In this document: piece after piece, positions 38,655-47,947 of the stretch
Layout of the letters: each line of letters begins with the position of its first letter
How positions within the stretch are numbered: position 1 is the stretch's first letter
Source: Candidatus Competibacteraceae bacterium
GTDB taxonomy: Bacteria > Pseudomonadota > Gammaproteobacteria > Competibacterales > Competibacteraceae
Assembly (NCBI GenBank): GCA_016712625.1
Contig: JADJQQ010000006.1
Coordinates: 62,001 to 126,000 of the forward strand
DNA: 64,000 nucleotides
Direction of reading: 5' to 3'
Position numbers and translations under genes: made by a program
The notes under the pieces: generated by a model
The model's database searches: none
Told to the model about the DNA's origin: nothing
What the model saw: only the letters and a program-made list of their open reading frames with translations

Positions 38655-39512
38655 TCAGGTAGTCCAGAACCGAGAGGGGCAAGGCGGACGTTGCCATACC
38701 ATCGGCCTTAGCAAATTCCACGCCATGAGAAAAAACTGTCGGGCGCGCACGGCGGAAGGTCCCAGATAACGGCCGATCAGCGCGCCATCCAGTTGGCTGA
38801 CCGTGCTCCACTCGTCCGGAAGACGCGCTGGCCCTTCGGCCCAAGCGGCGCGGATGGCCGCGACCGCTTCCGGCGGTGAACCGGCGCACAGCAGTGTCGC
38901 CACCACCGGTTGACCGCGCAGCCCCCACGGCGCGCGCAGAGCGTCGCTGCCGCCAGTATAACGGCCGCGCTCCAGATAGATCGGCTCGCCGTCGCGCCAA
39001 AGCTCGAAATCTTGCTGATATTCGCCTGTCTCGAAAGCTTCATTCGCGGCCGGACGGCCCAGACAGACGATTTCCCAACCCAGAAAACCGGCATTACCTT
39101 GCAGTTCGATCCGTGTGCGGGCGTGAACGCGAGCGCCGTTGAAAACGATATTCTCCTGCGGCAACCATTCCAGCGCCGCTTCGGCGGCCACCATCAACCG
39201 TTGGGTCTGCCGGGCGATTGGCCCGGCGCTGCGATAGAACTTGCCCGCGGCGGGTGTGGTGATTAGCGCGCGACAATCGGGGCTGAGCACGGCGTCAAGC
39301 GCCAATTCATCGCCGCCCACGACACCGCCGGGTGGGTGCAAGATCGCCACATGGCAGACGCTATCGCCTTCGGGATAGAACGGCCGTTGCACCCGAAGCG
39401 GGCCATGGTGCCTGCAACGCCCCAGAATGGTGCGTCCGTGCTGGTGTTGGAAGTCAAGGCTCAGATGTGCTTGCCAGCCGGTATCTGATGATAAAGCAGC
39501 GTTTATAGCCAT
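38655..39512 (-). CDS. ureD: Urease accessory protein UreD (UreH)
   Basis: UreD binds apo-urease directly and, with UreF and UreG, forms the nickel-transfer complex. The 285-residue product has LRVQRPFYPEGDSVCHVAIL, PPGGVVGGDELALD and TTPAAGKFYRS, all diagnostic for UreD, and the conserved C-terminal RARQFFLMAWNLLRP. Its ATG lies in TGATG with the stop of the upstream hybrid kinase gene, so the kinase and urease genes are one operon. Confidence 0.95.
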   Translation of the reverse strand: MAINAALSSDTGWQAHLSLDFQHQHGRTILGRCRHHGPLRVQRPFYPEGDSVCHVAILHPPGGVVGGDELALDAVLSPDCRALITTPAAGKFYRSAGPIARQTQRLMVAAEAALEWLPQENIVFNGARVHARTRIELQGNAGFLGWEIVCLGRPAANEAFETGEYQQDFELWRDGEPIYLERGRYTGGSDALRAPWGLRGQPVVATLLCAGSPPEAVAAIRAAWAEGPARLPDEWSTVSQLDGALIGRYLGPSAVRARQFFLMAWNLLRPMVWQRPPCPSRFWTT

Positions 39513-42457
39513 CAGAGCGCCGAACGAGGCCGCGCCTTGCTGAGCAAGGCGTGGAGTTTATCGGCCAATTCGGCTTTTCTGTATGGTTTGCTCAGAAAAG
39601 CGCTGCCGTCCGGGAAACCCCTGAAGTGGGTTAGATGGGTTTCCGTATAACCAGAGGTGAACAACACCAGTAGGTCGGGCCGGTGCTGGAGCGCTTGCCG
39701 CGCGAGATCAACCCCGCTTTGACCGCCAGGCAGCACGATGTCAGTGAACAAGACCATGATTCTGGGCGTGGCCTTGAGCTTCGCCAATCCCGCGACGGCG
39801 GTATCGGCCTCGACCGTTTCGTAGCCCAAATGCTGCAACATGTGCACGGCCAACCGGCGCACTTGCTCCTCGTCTTCGACCACTAGAATGGTTTGGCCCT
39901 GACCGGGATAAAACGGCATTTCACCGTTCGTTCTCTCAGAAGAAACCGCGTCTTTGGCCAGCGTCGCCGGCAAAAATATGCGGATGGTGGTGCCTTGGCC
40001 CACTTCGCTGTAAATGTGAATATGGCCGCCCGATTGCTTGACCAGCCCATAGACCATGCTTAACCCCAGGCCGCTGCCCTGACCGACGTGTTTGGTGGTG
40101 AAGAACGGCTCGAAGGCGCGATCCAGCACCTCCTGCGACATGCCCGTACCGGTATCGCTCACGGCCAGCGTCACGTATTGGCCAGCCTCCACATGAAACA
40201 GATATTGGCGCGTCAAGTCTTCCCCGACCCAGCGGTTGGCTGTTTCCAGAATGAGCTGGCCACCGCCGGGCATGGCGTCTCTGGCGTTGACCACGAGGTT
40301 CAGCAGCGCTGATTCGAACTCGTTCGGGTCGATCAGGGTCGGCAGCAAGTTGGGGCTGAGAACAGTCTGGACCTGGATGGTCTCGCCCAGGCTTCTCCGC
40401 ACCAGGTCGCTAATGCCCGTCACCAGGGTATTCAGGTCCACGGGTATAGGCTGCAAAGGTTGCTGGCGAGAAAAGGTCAGTAGGCGGCGGATCAGCGTGC
40501 TGCCGCGCTCCACGGCGCTGAGCGCCCGGCGCACCAAATCCAACAGCGCCGGATCGGTGAGCGCTTCCGCCAACAATTCCAAATTGCCGAGAATAACCGC
40601 TAGCAGGTTATTGAAATCGTGAGCCACGCCGCCGGTGAGCTGGCCCACCGCTTCCATTTTTTGAGCGTGACGCAGCGTCGATTCGGTCAGCCGGTGCTGG
40701 GTGATGTCCCGCGCCAACAACACGACCGCGGGCTTACCAAGCAGTAAACTGTCCACGGGCGCGGTTCTTACTTCGAAATGGCGCTTGCCTTTTTTTCGGG
40801 TTTGCACCTCGTGTTCCAAGCTTTGGAGCTGGCGGGTGGCGAGGGTGTCATGGATCGTTTTTAAAATCAGCTTGGCGCTCGCTTCCGGCAAGATGTCGCT
40901 GATCAGCTGGCCTTTCAGTCTGGCTGGGTCGGTGTAAAGCAATTGTGCTTGGGAGAGGATTTCTAAATGGCGGCCGTCTTGATCCAGCACCAATAACATA
41001 TCAGGGACGGCGTCAACGATGGCGCGCAGCCGCGCCGCGCTTTCCTGAAGCGCCTTTTCGTTTCGCCTGCGCTCGGTGATGTCGCGCATGAAAAAAACCG
41101 CGCCCAAACGTTTGCCCTTGTTTTCCAACAACGCACTGGAGCAGGACATGGTGAGAATCCGGCCATCTTTGCGATGGAAGGTGTCTTCATGATCGCGGAT
41201 ATGTTCGCCGGTGGTATAAATGCGCCTTAAAAGGCATTCCTCCGTAGGTAACGGGCGGCCATCCGGGTAATGATGGTGGATGGCCTCATGCAGCGGTCTA
41301 CCGATAATCTCCTCTTTGGTAAAACCAAAGACTCGAAGGGCTTCGGGATTGAGAAATGTCACTTCACCCTTGGCGTCGGTCACAAAAATTGACTCGGTGG
41401 CGCTGTCAGTGATGCCCTGGGTCAGCCGGAGTTGATACAACAGCTGTTCCTCCACCCGCTTGCGCTCGGTAATGTCGGAGAAAATAGCCACCGCGCCCAT
41501 GATTTTTTGGAAGGCGCTGTGAAGCGGGGCCGCGCTGATCAGCACGTCTTGATGGCTGCCGTCCGGCCGCACCACGCGCGCTTCCGCGCCCACCGTGGTA
41601 TTGCCGCGCAGGGCTTGTTGCAGCGGCCAAGCCTGCAAGGGTATGGGATGGCCGTCGGGATAATAGGCTTTCCCCCACAGGAATTTGGGGCTGGCCTCAG
41701 GTCGATCCCGGCTGTCGCCCACCGCGAGCCGACGGGCGGCGGCGTTGATCAGGATCGGGTTATCTTGCGCGTCGCACACGACGATGGCGTCGGCGGCCTG
41801 CTGGAGAATGGTTTCCAACAACTCTTTTTGTTCGGCCAGACGTTTCATCGTCTGCTTGTTGTCGGTAATGTCGAGGGCGGTGCCGATGTAGGCCGCCTCA
41901 CCCAGCGCGTTGCTGGATTTTTTCACCGAGATCAGGGCTTCGAAGGTTGAACCATCCTTGCGACGGGCGGTGAACTCCATCGTGCAATGGCCTTGGCGTT
42001 CGATCGTGGCCACCATGCGAAGCATGATGATGGGATCGACCAAATGGGTGACGGCCGACACGCCCACCAGTTGATCAAGGCCGTCATACCCCCAGAGTTT
42101 GAGATAGGTCTGATTGGCGTAAATGAATCGGCCTTCCAGATCGAAGATGCCAAAGGCGGTAAGCGACTGCTCCAGAGCCTCGCTTTTTAGTTGCAGCTGT
42201 CGGTTTAATCGCTCGGATTCGGTGAGATCGCGCACGATGACAGCAAGATGAAGCGGGCTGGTTTGACTCAGGGCGACCATTGAAATCTTGGCTGGGAATT
42301 CGCTGCCATCGCGGCGTAGACCGGTGATCGAGTCCGATGGCGTCTTGCGCCGCTGGCCTTTCGGCAAGCGCTGGATTTCAGCGGCGTACTGGGCAATCCA
42401 TTCACGCTGCCGAGCGGTAAACAAGCGCTCCAAGGACTGGCCCAGCATTTCAGTCAA
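39512..42457 (-). CDS. Multi-PAS hybrid histidine kinase (main open segment)
   Basis: This 981-residue segment starts inside a PAS domain and carries four further PAS/PAC units (starting near residues 90, 210, 340 and 470; for example FGIFDLEGRFIYANQTYL and FVTDAKGEVTFLNPEALRVF). Next come a histidine kinase domain with the phospho-acceptor in VGQLTGGVAHDFNNLLAVIL (about residue 612), an ATPase domain with N, G1 and G2 boxes (LVVNARDAMPGG, SDTGTGMSQEV, GQGSGLGLSMVYGLVKQSGG) and a receiver domain with the aspartate in VLFTDIVLPGG. No membrane span is seen, so it should be cytosolic. It directly precedes ureD. Confidence 0.85.
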   Translation of the reverse strand: MTEMLGQSLERLFTARQREWIAQYAAEIQRLPKGQRRKTPSDSITGLRRDGSEFPAKISMVALSQTSPLHLAVIVRDLTESERLNRQLQLKSEALEQSLTAFGIFDLEGRFIYANQTYLKLWGYDGLDQLVGVSAVTHLVDPIIMLRMVATIERQGHCTMEFTARRKDGSTFEALISVKKSSNALGEAAYIGTALDITDNKQTMKRLAEQKELLETILQQAADAIVVCDAQDNPILINAAARRLAVGDSRDRPEASPKFLWGKAYYPDGHPIPLQAWPLQQALRGNTTVGAEARVVRPDGSHQDVLISAAPLHSAFQKIMGAVAIFSDITERKRVEEQLLYQLRLTQGITDSATESIFVTDAKGEVTFLNPEALRVFGFTKEEIIGRPLHEAIHHHYPDGRPLPTEECLLRRIYTTGEHIRDHEDTFHRKDGRILTMSCSSALLENKGKRLGAVFFMRDITERRRNEKALQESAARLRAIVDAVPDMLLVLDQDGRHLEILSQAQLLYTDPARLKGQLISDILPEASAKLILKTIHDTLATRQLQSLEHEVQTRKKGKRHFEVRTAPVDSLLLGKPAVVLLARDITQHRLTESTLRHAQKMEAVGQLTGGVAHDFNNLLAVILGNLELLAEALTDPALLDLVRRALSAVERGSTLIRRLLTFSRQQPLQPIPVDLNTLVTGISDLVRRSLGETIQVQTVLSPNLLPTLIDPNEFESALLNLVVNARDAMPGGGQLILETANRWVGEDLTRQYLFHVEAGQYVTLAVSDTGTGMSQEVLDRAFEPFFTTKHVGQGSGLGLSMVYGLVKQSGGHIHIYSEVGQGTTIRIFLPATLAKDAVSSERTNGEMPFYPGQGQTILVVEDEEQVRRLAVHMLQHLGYETVEADTAVAGLAKLKATPRIMVLFTDIVLPGGQSGVDLARQALQHRPDLLVLFTSGYTETHLTHFRGFPDGSAFLSKPYRKAELADKLHALLSKARPRSAL

Positions 42458-42633
42458 ATCATATTCAAAGGTTTGGGCGGCCTGGTCATTTAAAAAACGA
42501 TCTGCTGGCGTTCGTTCACCACAATGATCGCATCATCGAGAAGTTGGACGATTTCAGCCAAATCGGCGAAAGTTGGAGAATAGAAGACTGGCTTTGCACC
42601 GTTGTCTTCCGCGTCTGGGTTGCGATTAATCAT
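39512..42633 (-). pseudogene. Hybrid kinase gene with one-base frameshift near its 5' end
   Basis: The natural start is probably the ATG at 42633, behind an AGGAAGGGG ribosome-binding site. From there 47 codons read MINRNPDAEDNG ... DDAIIVVNERQQIVF and then stop at TAA (42490-42492). Adding one T to the T6 run at 42492-42497 restores FLNDQAAQTFEYDLTEMLGQ and joins the main segment as one protein of about 1040 residues whose first PAS domain is then complete. So either the gene is inactivated or the homopolymer was miscounted. The stop is coupled to ureD (TGATG). Confidence 0.78.
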
Positions 42634-42960
42634 GAACCCCTTCCTGCGGCAAGATGAACTCTTTAAGGTAATTTAAAGTCAAAATTTTGTTTTTTCAGTG
42701 AGTTGTAATAATACGCAAGATTTGCGCGGCTCGCCTTAACCCGTTATCAAGCGTTCGACTCTGTAAAACGATGCGGAGTGCCGCGCTGTTCGAGCCGGTG
42801 GAGTGGTGGCGAGATCGGATATCACGGTTCGTCTCCAATAAGCATAATCGCTGGAGCGGGGATAGAGCATTCTTACTTATCTATGGCGCTGGTGTGGAAA
42901 CTCCATTTAATCAGTATCAGCGGTGCGTTGGAAACTGGTTTTGCTGAGTCTGGAGGTCGT
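42634..42960. other. Divergent intergenic region, no gene seen
   Basis: This 327-base spacer separates the kinase gene (reverse) from sugE (forward). The sugE frame is open back to 42778, but that part has no homology. I looked for guanidine riboswitch features (ACGR hairpin pairs of the mini-ykkC type, ykkC-III core) because of the sugE gene, and found none I can defend. A GGAGG site at 42952-42956 serves sugE. Confidence 0.5.
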
Positions 42961-43284
42961 ATGGCGTGGATCATTCTAGTAGTGGCTGGCTTATTCGAAA
43001 TCGGATGGGCCATCGGGCTTAAATACACGGTGGGATTTACTCGATTCTGGCCCAGCGTGGCTACCATAGCGGCGATGGTGATCAGTCTCGGCTTGCTGGG
43101 CGTCGCCATGAAATCCATTCCGGTTGGAACGTCCTACGCCATCTGGGTTGGCGTGGGAGCGGTCGGTACCGCTGCATTAGGAATGCTCCTGTTCGGCGAG
43201 CCGGCCAATCTGGCTCGGCTGATCAGCCTGGGGTTGATTGTCGCCGGCATTGTGGGACTCAAATTGGCGACGCCAGCGGTTTAA
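42961..43284 (+). CDS. sugE: Guanidinium exporter of the SMR family (SugE/Gdx)
   Basis: This small multidrug-resistance-family protein exports guanidinium in exchange for protons as an antiparallel dimer. From ATG 42961 it has 107 residues and four membrane spans, and closely follows E. coli Sug[21 protein letters not shown] with the essential Glu13, GFTRFWPS, the [17 protein letters not shown] signature and the [20 protein letters not shown] end. The Gdx subtype (not Qac) is supported by the G-L-x-E-I-x-W-A-x-x-L-K-Y pattern. The gene lies near urea genes; guanidine and urea metabolism are linked in other bacteria. Confidence 0.93.
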   Translation: MAWIILVVAGLFEIGWAIGLKYTVGFTRFWPSVATIAAMVISLGLLGVAMKSIPVGTSYAIWVGVGAVGTAALGMLLFGEPANLARLISLGLIVAGIVGLKLATPAV

Positions 43285-43470
43285 ACTGGCGATCATTGAC
43301 GTCCGCCGGGCTGTCGAGCGGCCAGGGATTGGCGTGTTATTTCAAGCTATAATTAGTTAGCTATCTATTTTAATTATAAAATTTTCGCTATGGATTGCGG
43401 TCAGGTTGTCATGGTCAGGGCCATTGACTCATCCGGCATTGAGGTTTCAACCCCACCTAGGATTAGATTT

Positions 43471-45273
43471 ATGCCCAGTTATACCGCGCCGCTGCGGGAT
43501 ATCCAGTTCATCCTGCACGAACTGCTCAAAATTGATCGTTACCATGGGGTATTGGACGGATTCGCCGATGCCTCGCCCGATACCCTTGGGGCAATCTTGG
43601 AAGGCGCTGCCCGGATCAGCCAAGACCTATTGCAACCTTTGAACAAAATTGGCGACCGGGAAGGTTGCCGGATAGAAAAGGGCAAGGTCACTACCCCCAC
43701 TGGCTTCAAGGAAGCATACGACATCCTGGTCGAGGGTGGGTGGATCGGTTTGACGGGAAATCCAGACTATGGCGGACAAGGATTGCCCTATGTGCTGGGT
43801 TTGGCGATTAATGAGATGATGGCTTCCGCCAATATGGCGTTTACCATGTATCCGGGATTGACCAATGGCGCGATCGAGGCGATCGAGATCGACGGTACCG
43901 AGGAGCAAAAAGCGCTATTCCTGCCCCGGATGATTTCCGGTCGCTGGACCGGCACCATGAACTTGACCGAACCGCATTGCGGTACCGATTTGGGTCTCCT
44001 GAAAACCAGGGCTGAACCCCAAGCTGACGGCAGCTACCGCCTCACGGGCACCAAGATTTTCATCTCAGCCGGCGAACACGATTTGGCCGAGAATATTATT
44101 CATCTAGTGTTGGCGAAAATCCCTGGGGGACCGGATGGCGTCAAGGGCATCAGTTTATTTATTGTACCCAAAATCGTGGTCAATCAGGACGGTAGCCTAA
44201 GCGAGCGCAATGCGGTGAGTTGCGGCGCCATTGAGGAGAAGATGGGCATTCATGGCAACGCCACCTGTGTGATGCATTACGATGGCGCGGTCGGTTACTT
44301 GCTCGGCGAACAGCATAAAGGTCTGCAAACCATGTTCATCATGATGAACGCGGCGCGGCTGGCGGTGGCGGTGCAGGGCTTGAGCCAGGCCGAAGCAGCC
44401 TATCAGAATGCAGCCGCCTACGCGCGGGAGCGGCTGCAAGGCCGCTCGCTGACGGGAGTCAAATATCCCGATAAGCCAGCTGACCCTATCATCGTCCATC
44501 CCGACATTCGCCGGATGTTGATGACCGTCAAGGTGTTTAAGGAAGGCGCACGGGCCTTGGCCTATTGGGGCGGTCTGACCGTCGATATCATGCGCAAGCA
44601 TCCCGATCCGGAAGCGCGGCGGAAGGCCGAGGATTTGCTGGGCTTGTTGACCCCGGTATTGAAAGCTTATTTCACGGATATGGGATTTAACTGCGCCAAC
44701 CTGTGTCTGCAATGCTTTGGCGGTTATGGTTATATCAGCGAATCAGGCATGGAGCAGTTGGTGCGAGATGCCCGTATCACCCAAATCTATGAGGGGGCTA
44801 ACGGAATTCAGGCGTTGGATCTAATCGGCCGCAAGTTGCCAGCTAACAAAGGGCGGGCGGTGCAATTGTACTTCGCGGTGGTCGATGAGTTCTGTAAGAA
44901 ATATCAGGATAATGCCGCGCTATCGCCCTTTGTCAAACCGCTGGGCGTGGCGTTGGAGCGATTGGTGGGGGCGACCCAATGGCTGATGCGGCATGCGATT
45001 GCCAACCCTGATAATGGCGGCGCGGCATCAATGGATTATTTGTATCTAATGGCGCTGGTCACGCTGGGTTATCAGTGGGCGCAGGTGGCTCGTATCTGCC
45101 AGAACCAGCTTTCCAACCCGGACGACGACAGCTTTGATCGTGGTTTTTATCAGCATAAGCTGGTGTCCGCCCGGTTCTTCATGGAAAAAGTGCTCCCGGA
45201 TACGGCCGCCCATTTGGCCAAGATTCAATCGGGCGCTGATTTACTGATGGCTTTGCCAGCGGAGGCATTTTAG
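43471..45273 (+). CDS. Large acyl-CoA dehydrogenase (DmdC-like subgroup)
   Basis: This FAD enzyme oxidises an acyl-CoA to the 2,3-enoyl-CoA. The ATG at 43471 gives 600 residues; upstream in-frame codons (from 43390) lack homology. It is longer than simple ACADs because of an N-terminal helical piece (YTAPLRDIQFILHELLKI) and a C-terminal domain seen in the group that includes 3-methylmercaptopropionyl-CoA dehydrogenase. Key segments are MNLTEPHCGTDLGLLKT (FAD/substrate), GTKIFISAGEHDL, FGGYGYISESGMEQLVRDAR and QIYEGANGIQALDLIGRKL, where the Glu of YEGA is the expected catalytic base. The real substrate is not known; a general fatty acyl role is also possible. Confidence 0.88.
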   Translation: MPSYTAPLRDIQFILHELLKIDRYHGVLDGFADASPDTLGAILEGAARISQDLLQPLNKIGDREGCRIEKGKVTTPTGFKEAYDILVEGGWIGLTGNPDYGGQGLPYVLGLAINEMMASANMAFTMYPGLTNGAIEAIEIDGTEEQKALFLPRMISGRWTGTMNLTEPHCGTDLGLLKTRAEPQADGSYRLTGTKIFISAGEHDLAENIIHLVLAKIPGGPDGVKGISLFIVPKIVVNQDGSLSERNAVSCGAIEEKMGIHGNATCVMHYDGAVGYLLGEQHKGLQTMFIMMNAARLAVAVQGLSQAEAAYQNAAAYARERLQGRSLTGVKYPDKPADPIIVHPDIRRMLMTVKVFKEGARALAYWGGLTVDIMRKHPDPEARRKAEDLLGLLTPVLKAYFTDMGFNCANLCLQCFGGYGYISESGMEQLVRDARITQIYEGANGIQALDLIGRKLPANKGRAVQLYFAVVDEFCKKYQDNAALSPFVKPLGVALERLVGATQWLMRHAIANPDNGGAASMDYLYLMALVTLGYQWAQVARICQNQLSNPDDDSFDRGFYQHKLVSARFFMEKVLPDTAAHLAKIQSGADLLMALPAEAF

Positions 45274-45318
45274 CGTCCTTTCGCTTGGATCTGGGGTGAG
45301 CCAGGGTGGGCCGGCGGG

Positions 45319-47841
45319 TTAGGGCGCGCGCGGAGCCGTGCCCTGGCTGGTGCGAGCCCAACGATCCCGCCGCTCAAGCCGCGGGTTAGTTTGGCAGCCG
45401 TTGGCTGGGTTACAATTTCCAATAAAGCCAGTGATGGCCTGATTCGCGTTATTAAGGCTCCGCTGAATTTCTGTTCCCACCGAGGAACTGGCGCGGCTGG
45501 CCCAGTTGCCAAAATTTTCTGCCTTATGCCGGACTTCTCCCGCCGCGCGGTTGGCGTCTTTCTGAAAAACGGCCACTGGATCGCTGGAGCGCCCAGTTGT
45601 TTTGGATGCAATGGCGACCGAATTCTGGGGTGGGGTAGCGGCGGCGATGACTGGCGCGGAAGACAAGGCCGCGCGGTTGGCGGCTCTGGTTGGAGTCCCA
45701 TTGGAGCGGCCAATCAATTCGATGGGCGGTTTATTCGAAGCAGAGCTTACCGTTTCAGAACGGGAACGGCTGGTGTTGCTGACCAATTCGATTGGCGGTA
45801 AGGCAGGCGGAATCCGGCTAGAAGACGCAGTTCGAGAGACTGTTTTGATCTTGGCGCTGGATCGCTCCTTGGTTATCGTTTTGTTGATCCGTGGGGTGGT
45901 AGCCACTTTTTCCAGGCTGGCTGGCGGCTCGGCCGCAACGACCGGCGCTGGTTCAGGGGGTTTCGGGGTCGATTTGGCGATTGGCGCTGCTTTTGGTGCT
46001 GGATTCTTCACAACGAACGGTGTGAGAGATCCAGAGGCTTTGCTAGCCTCGGGCCGCGCGGGGGTCCTTTCGTTTTTTTCGACGTTTTTAACGATGGCTG
46101 ACGCTGGCTTGATTGCTTTGTCGCCGCTCGGATTCTTGGCGGCGCGACTTGGTTTTGAGCGTTTCGTCACAATGGCGGTGTTCACTTTGCGCGAAGCAGA
46201 AGCGACGCTTGCCGATGAAGAGTGGAGCGAGGGGGCGGCGGATTTGCCCCGGTGCGATCCAGGCGCTTTGCTTGGATGTGGAGCGGTGACGACAGCCGTC
46301 GTTTCCGACTCGGAGTTAACGACCGGTTCGGATTGGGAGGCAGATTCGGCGACGGGTTGAGCGGTTGCCGGTTCGGTCGTCGTTTCCACCGCGGTGGAGG
46401 ATGGAGCCTCGGCGTTGGCGACCACCGGTTCAGTCGCGGTTTCAGCCGGCGTTTTTGGTTGCGCCGTCAGCTTGGAGTCGGTTCCCGCCGTTGATGGGTT
46501 CGGTGCGCGCTCAGTGACGGCGGGTTCGGATTGGGATGATCGTGCCGGTTGCGGCGTGCTGATGGCGAGGCCAACGGTTGCGGCAGGCGATGGGGTGGAT
46601 TCCGCTCCGATGGCTAGCGCGGTGGCGGTTTGGGGGACAGGCGCGCGCGCGGCGCGCGGCGTGGCGCTAGGTTCCTGCTGGAAGAGAGGGCTGATGGCGG
46701 TGGCCCATGCGAGCGCGCCGGCCAATCCCGCGGCGCCGAGTAGGCCAACCGTCTGCTTCGACCAGAAAGGCCGGACGGGAGGATGAAGGCGTCGAGAGCG
46801 GTTGGGGGGCCTATCTGGCGGCGGCGCCAGGCCATCCGTTGAAATCAATGGCAGGGCTGGCTGATCGGCGCGCACCGCATCGAGGACCTGGCGTATTTCC
46901 ATGCTGGAGGCAGGGCGAGCGGCGGGATCGCGCGCCAGCAGCCTCGTGAGCAAATCGCTTAACAGCCGCGCCGCGCCGTGCTGCTCTTGTTCGGGACAGA
47001 TCGGTACAGTCCAAAATTCGATGGCACGCAGCAATAGGTCCTGCTCTTCATCAGTGAGTCCGCCCAGCTGGTCGCGATACTTCGTGGCACCCTCCTGACC
47101 GTGCAGCGCCAGTAGTTGCCCCAGCCGGCGTTGGGCAGCCGTGCTCGATTGTTCGGTGAGCAAAGCGAACAGAAGCAGCCCGAGCGCATAATAATCGGCG
47201 CGGAAATCGACGGCGTATTCGCAGCCGCGCTCGGTAGCGCAGACCGGAACGATTTGTTCCGGAGCCATGGTGGCGGGCGTGCCGATACAGGAGCGCGTAC
47301 TGTCGCCATCCTCGCGTTTGAGCGAGCCAAAGTCCGCCAGTTTGAGCAGCGCGCCTTGTTCGCCCACCAGGATATTGCTGAATTTAAGATCGCGGTAGAC
47401 AAAACCGGCCTGGTGGATCACATCCAGACCCTCCAGAATCTGGTCGATCCAGTCTAGGATATGAGCGAGATTGGGTGGGGGGCCGTCATCCCGTCGTAGT
47501 TGCGATAGCCATTGGCTCAGATTGGCCTGTAATCGTTCCAGAACCAATACAGGCTGGCCATCGACCTGACCATGCGCCAGAAGAGCGACAATATGGCGGG
47601 ACTGAGCAGCGCTCAAACGGTCGAGGAAAAGGATTTCGCGTTCCAGGTGCGCTCGCCAGTGGCCGTGCAAGCTCGGATCGGCTTGGGACATCGCCTCGGT
47701 ATTGATAAATTTCAAGGCGACCGAGCGGCCGATGGGATCGGTGGCGGCCCAAACCTGGCCATAGCTGCCCACACCCGTCGAGAGCACGGAGTCAAGCCGG
47801 TATTCCCGGCCTTTGATGGTGATCGGTTCGCCGCTCTGCAT
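45319..47841 (-). CDS. Membrane Ser/Thr protein kinase with long disordered tail
   Basis: This 840-residue protein has a Hanks-type kinase at residues 14-320: glycine loop STGVGSYGQVW, Lys44 in VALKFIN, catalytic loop FVYRDLKFSNILV (Asp151, Asn156; Tyr replaces the usual His of HRD), LADFGSL (Asp170) and the GTPATMAPEQ activation segment. A single membrane span follows at about 363-385. Residues 390-780 are low-complexity (Ala, Ser, Thr, Pro, Lys), likely periplasmic, with two similar PPIELVSNTS / PPIELIGRSNG pieces. No PASTA repeats are seen. It is divergent from the 332-residue gene and heads the kinase-SEDS-FHA cluster. Confidence 0.88.
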   Translation of the reverse strand: MQSGEPITIKGREYRLDSVLSTGVGSYGQVWAATDPIGRSVALKFINTEAMSQADPSLHGHWRAHLEREILFLDRLSAAQSRHIVALLAHGQVDGQPVLVLERLQANLSQWLSQLRRDDGPPPNLAHILDWIDQILEGLDVIHQAGFVYRDLKFSNILVGEQGALLKLADFGSLKREDGDSTRSCIGTPATMAPEQIVPVCATERGCEYAVDFRADYYALGLLLFALLTEQSSTAAQRRLGQLLALHGQEGATKYRDQLGGLTDEEQDLLLRAIEFWTVPICPEQEQHGAARLLSDLLTRLLARDPAARPASSMEIRQVLDAVRADQPALPLISTDGLAPPPDRPPNRSRRLHPPVRPFWSKQTVGLLGAAGLAGALAWATAISPLFQQEPSATPRAARAPVPQTATALAIGAESTPSPAATVGLAISTPQPARSSQSEPAVTERAPNPSTAGTDSKLTAQPKTPAETATEPVVANAEAPSSTAVETTTEPATAQPVAESASQSEPVVNSESETTAVVTAPHPSKAPGSHRGKSAAPSLHSSSASVASASRKVNTAIVTKRSKPSRAAKNPSGDKAIKPASAIVKNVEKNERTPARPEASKASGSLTPFVVKNPAPKAAPIAKSTPKPPEPAPVVAAEPPASLEKVATTPRINKTITKERSSAKIKTVSRTASSSRIPPALPPIELVSNTSRSRSETVSSASNKPPIELIGRSNGTPTRAANRAALSSAPVIAAATPPQNSVAIASKTTGRSSDPVAVFQKDANRAAGEVRHKAENFGNWASRASSSVGTEIQRSLNNANQAITGFIGNCNPANGCQTNPRLERRDRWARTSQGTAPRAP

Positions 47842-47947
47842 CGAAAAACCTCCAGGCTACCGTCCTCGGGATGGCGCATGATTTATTGAGTAAACTTATC
47901 CTCGATCACTGAGTCAAGGGATTCCAGTATTTTTACATTTTTAGCGC

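Noticed and set aside
42778..42960. N-terminal extension of sugE by 61 residues
   Set aside because: SugE proteins start at the Met at 42961, which has its own GGAGG site.
42634..42960. Guanidine riboswitch ahead of sugE
   Set aside because: No paired ACGR-loop hairpins or ykkC core could be identified by eye.
45319..46600. Forward frames opposite the low-complexity tail of the kinase
   Set aside because: Several long frames exist (for example 45602-46360) but they only mirror the Ala/Ser/Thr/Pro-rich tail.
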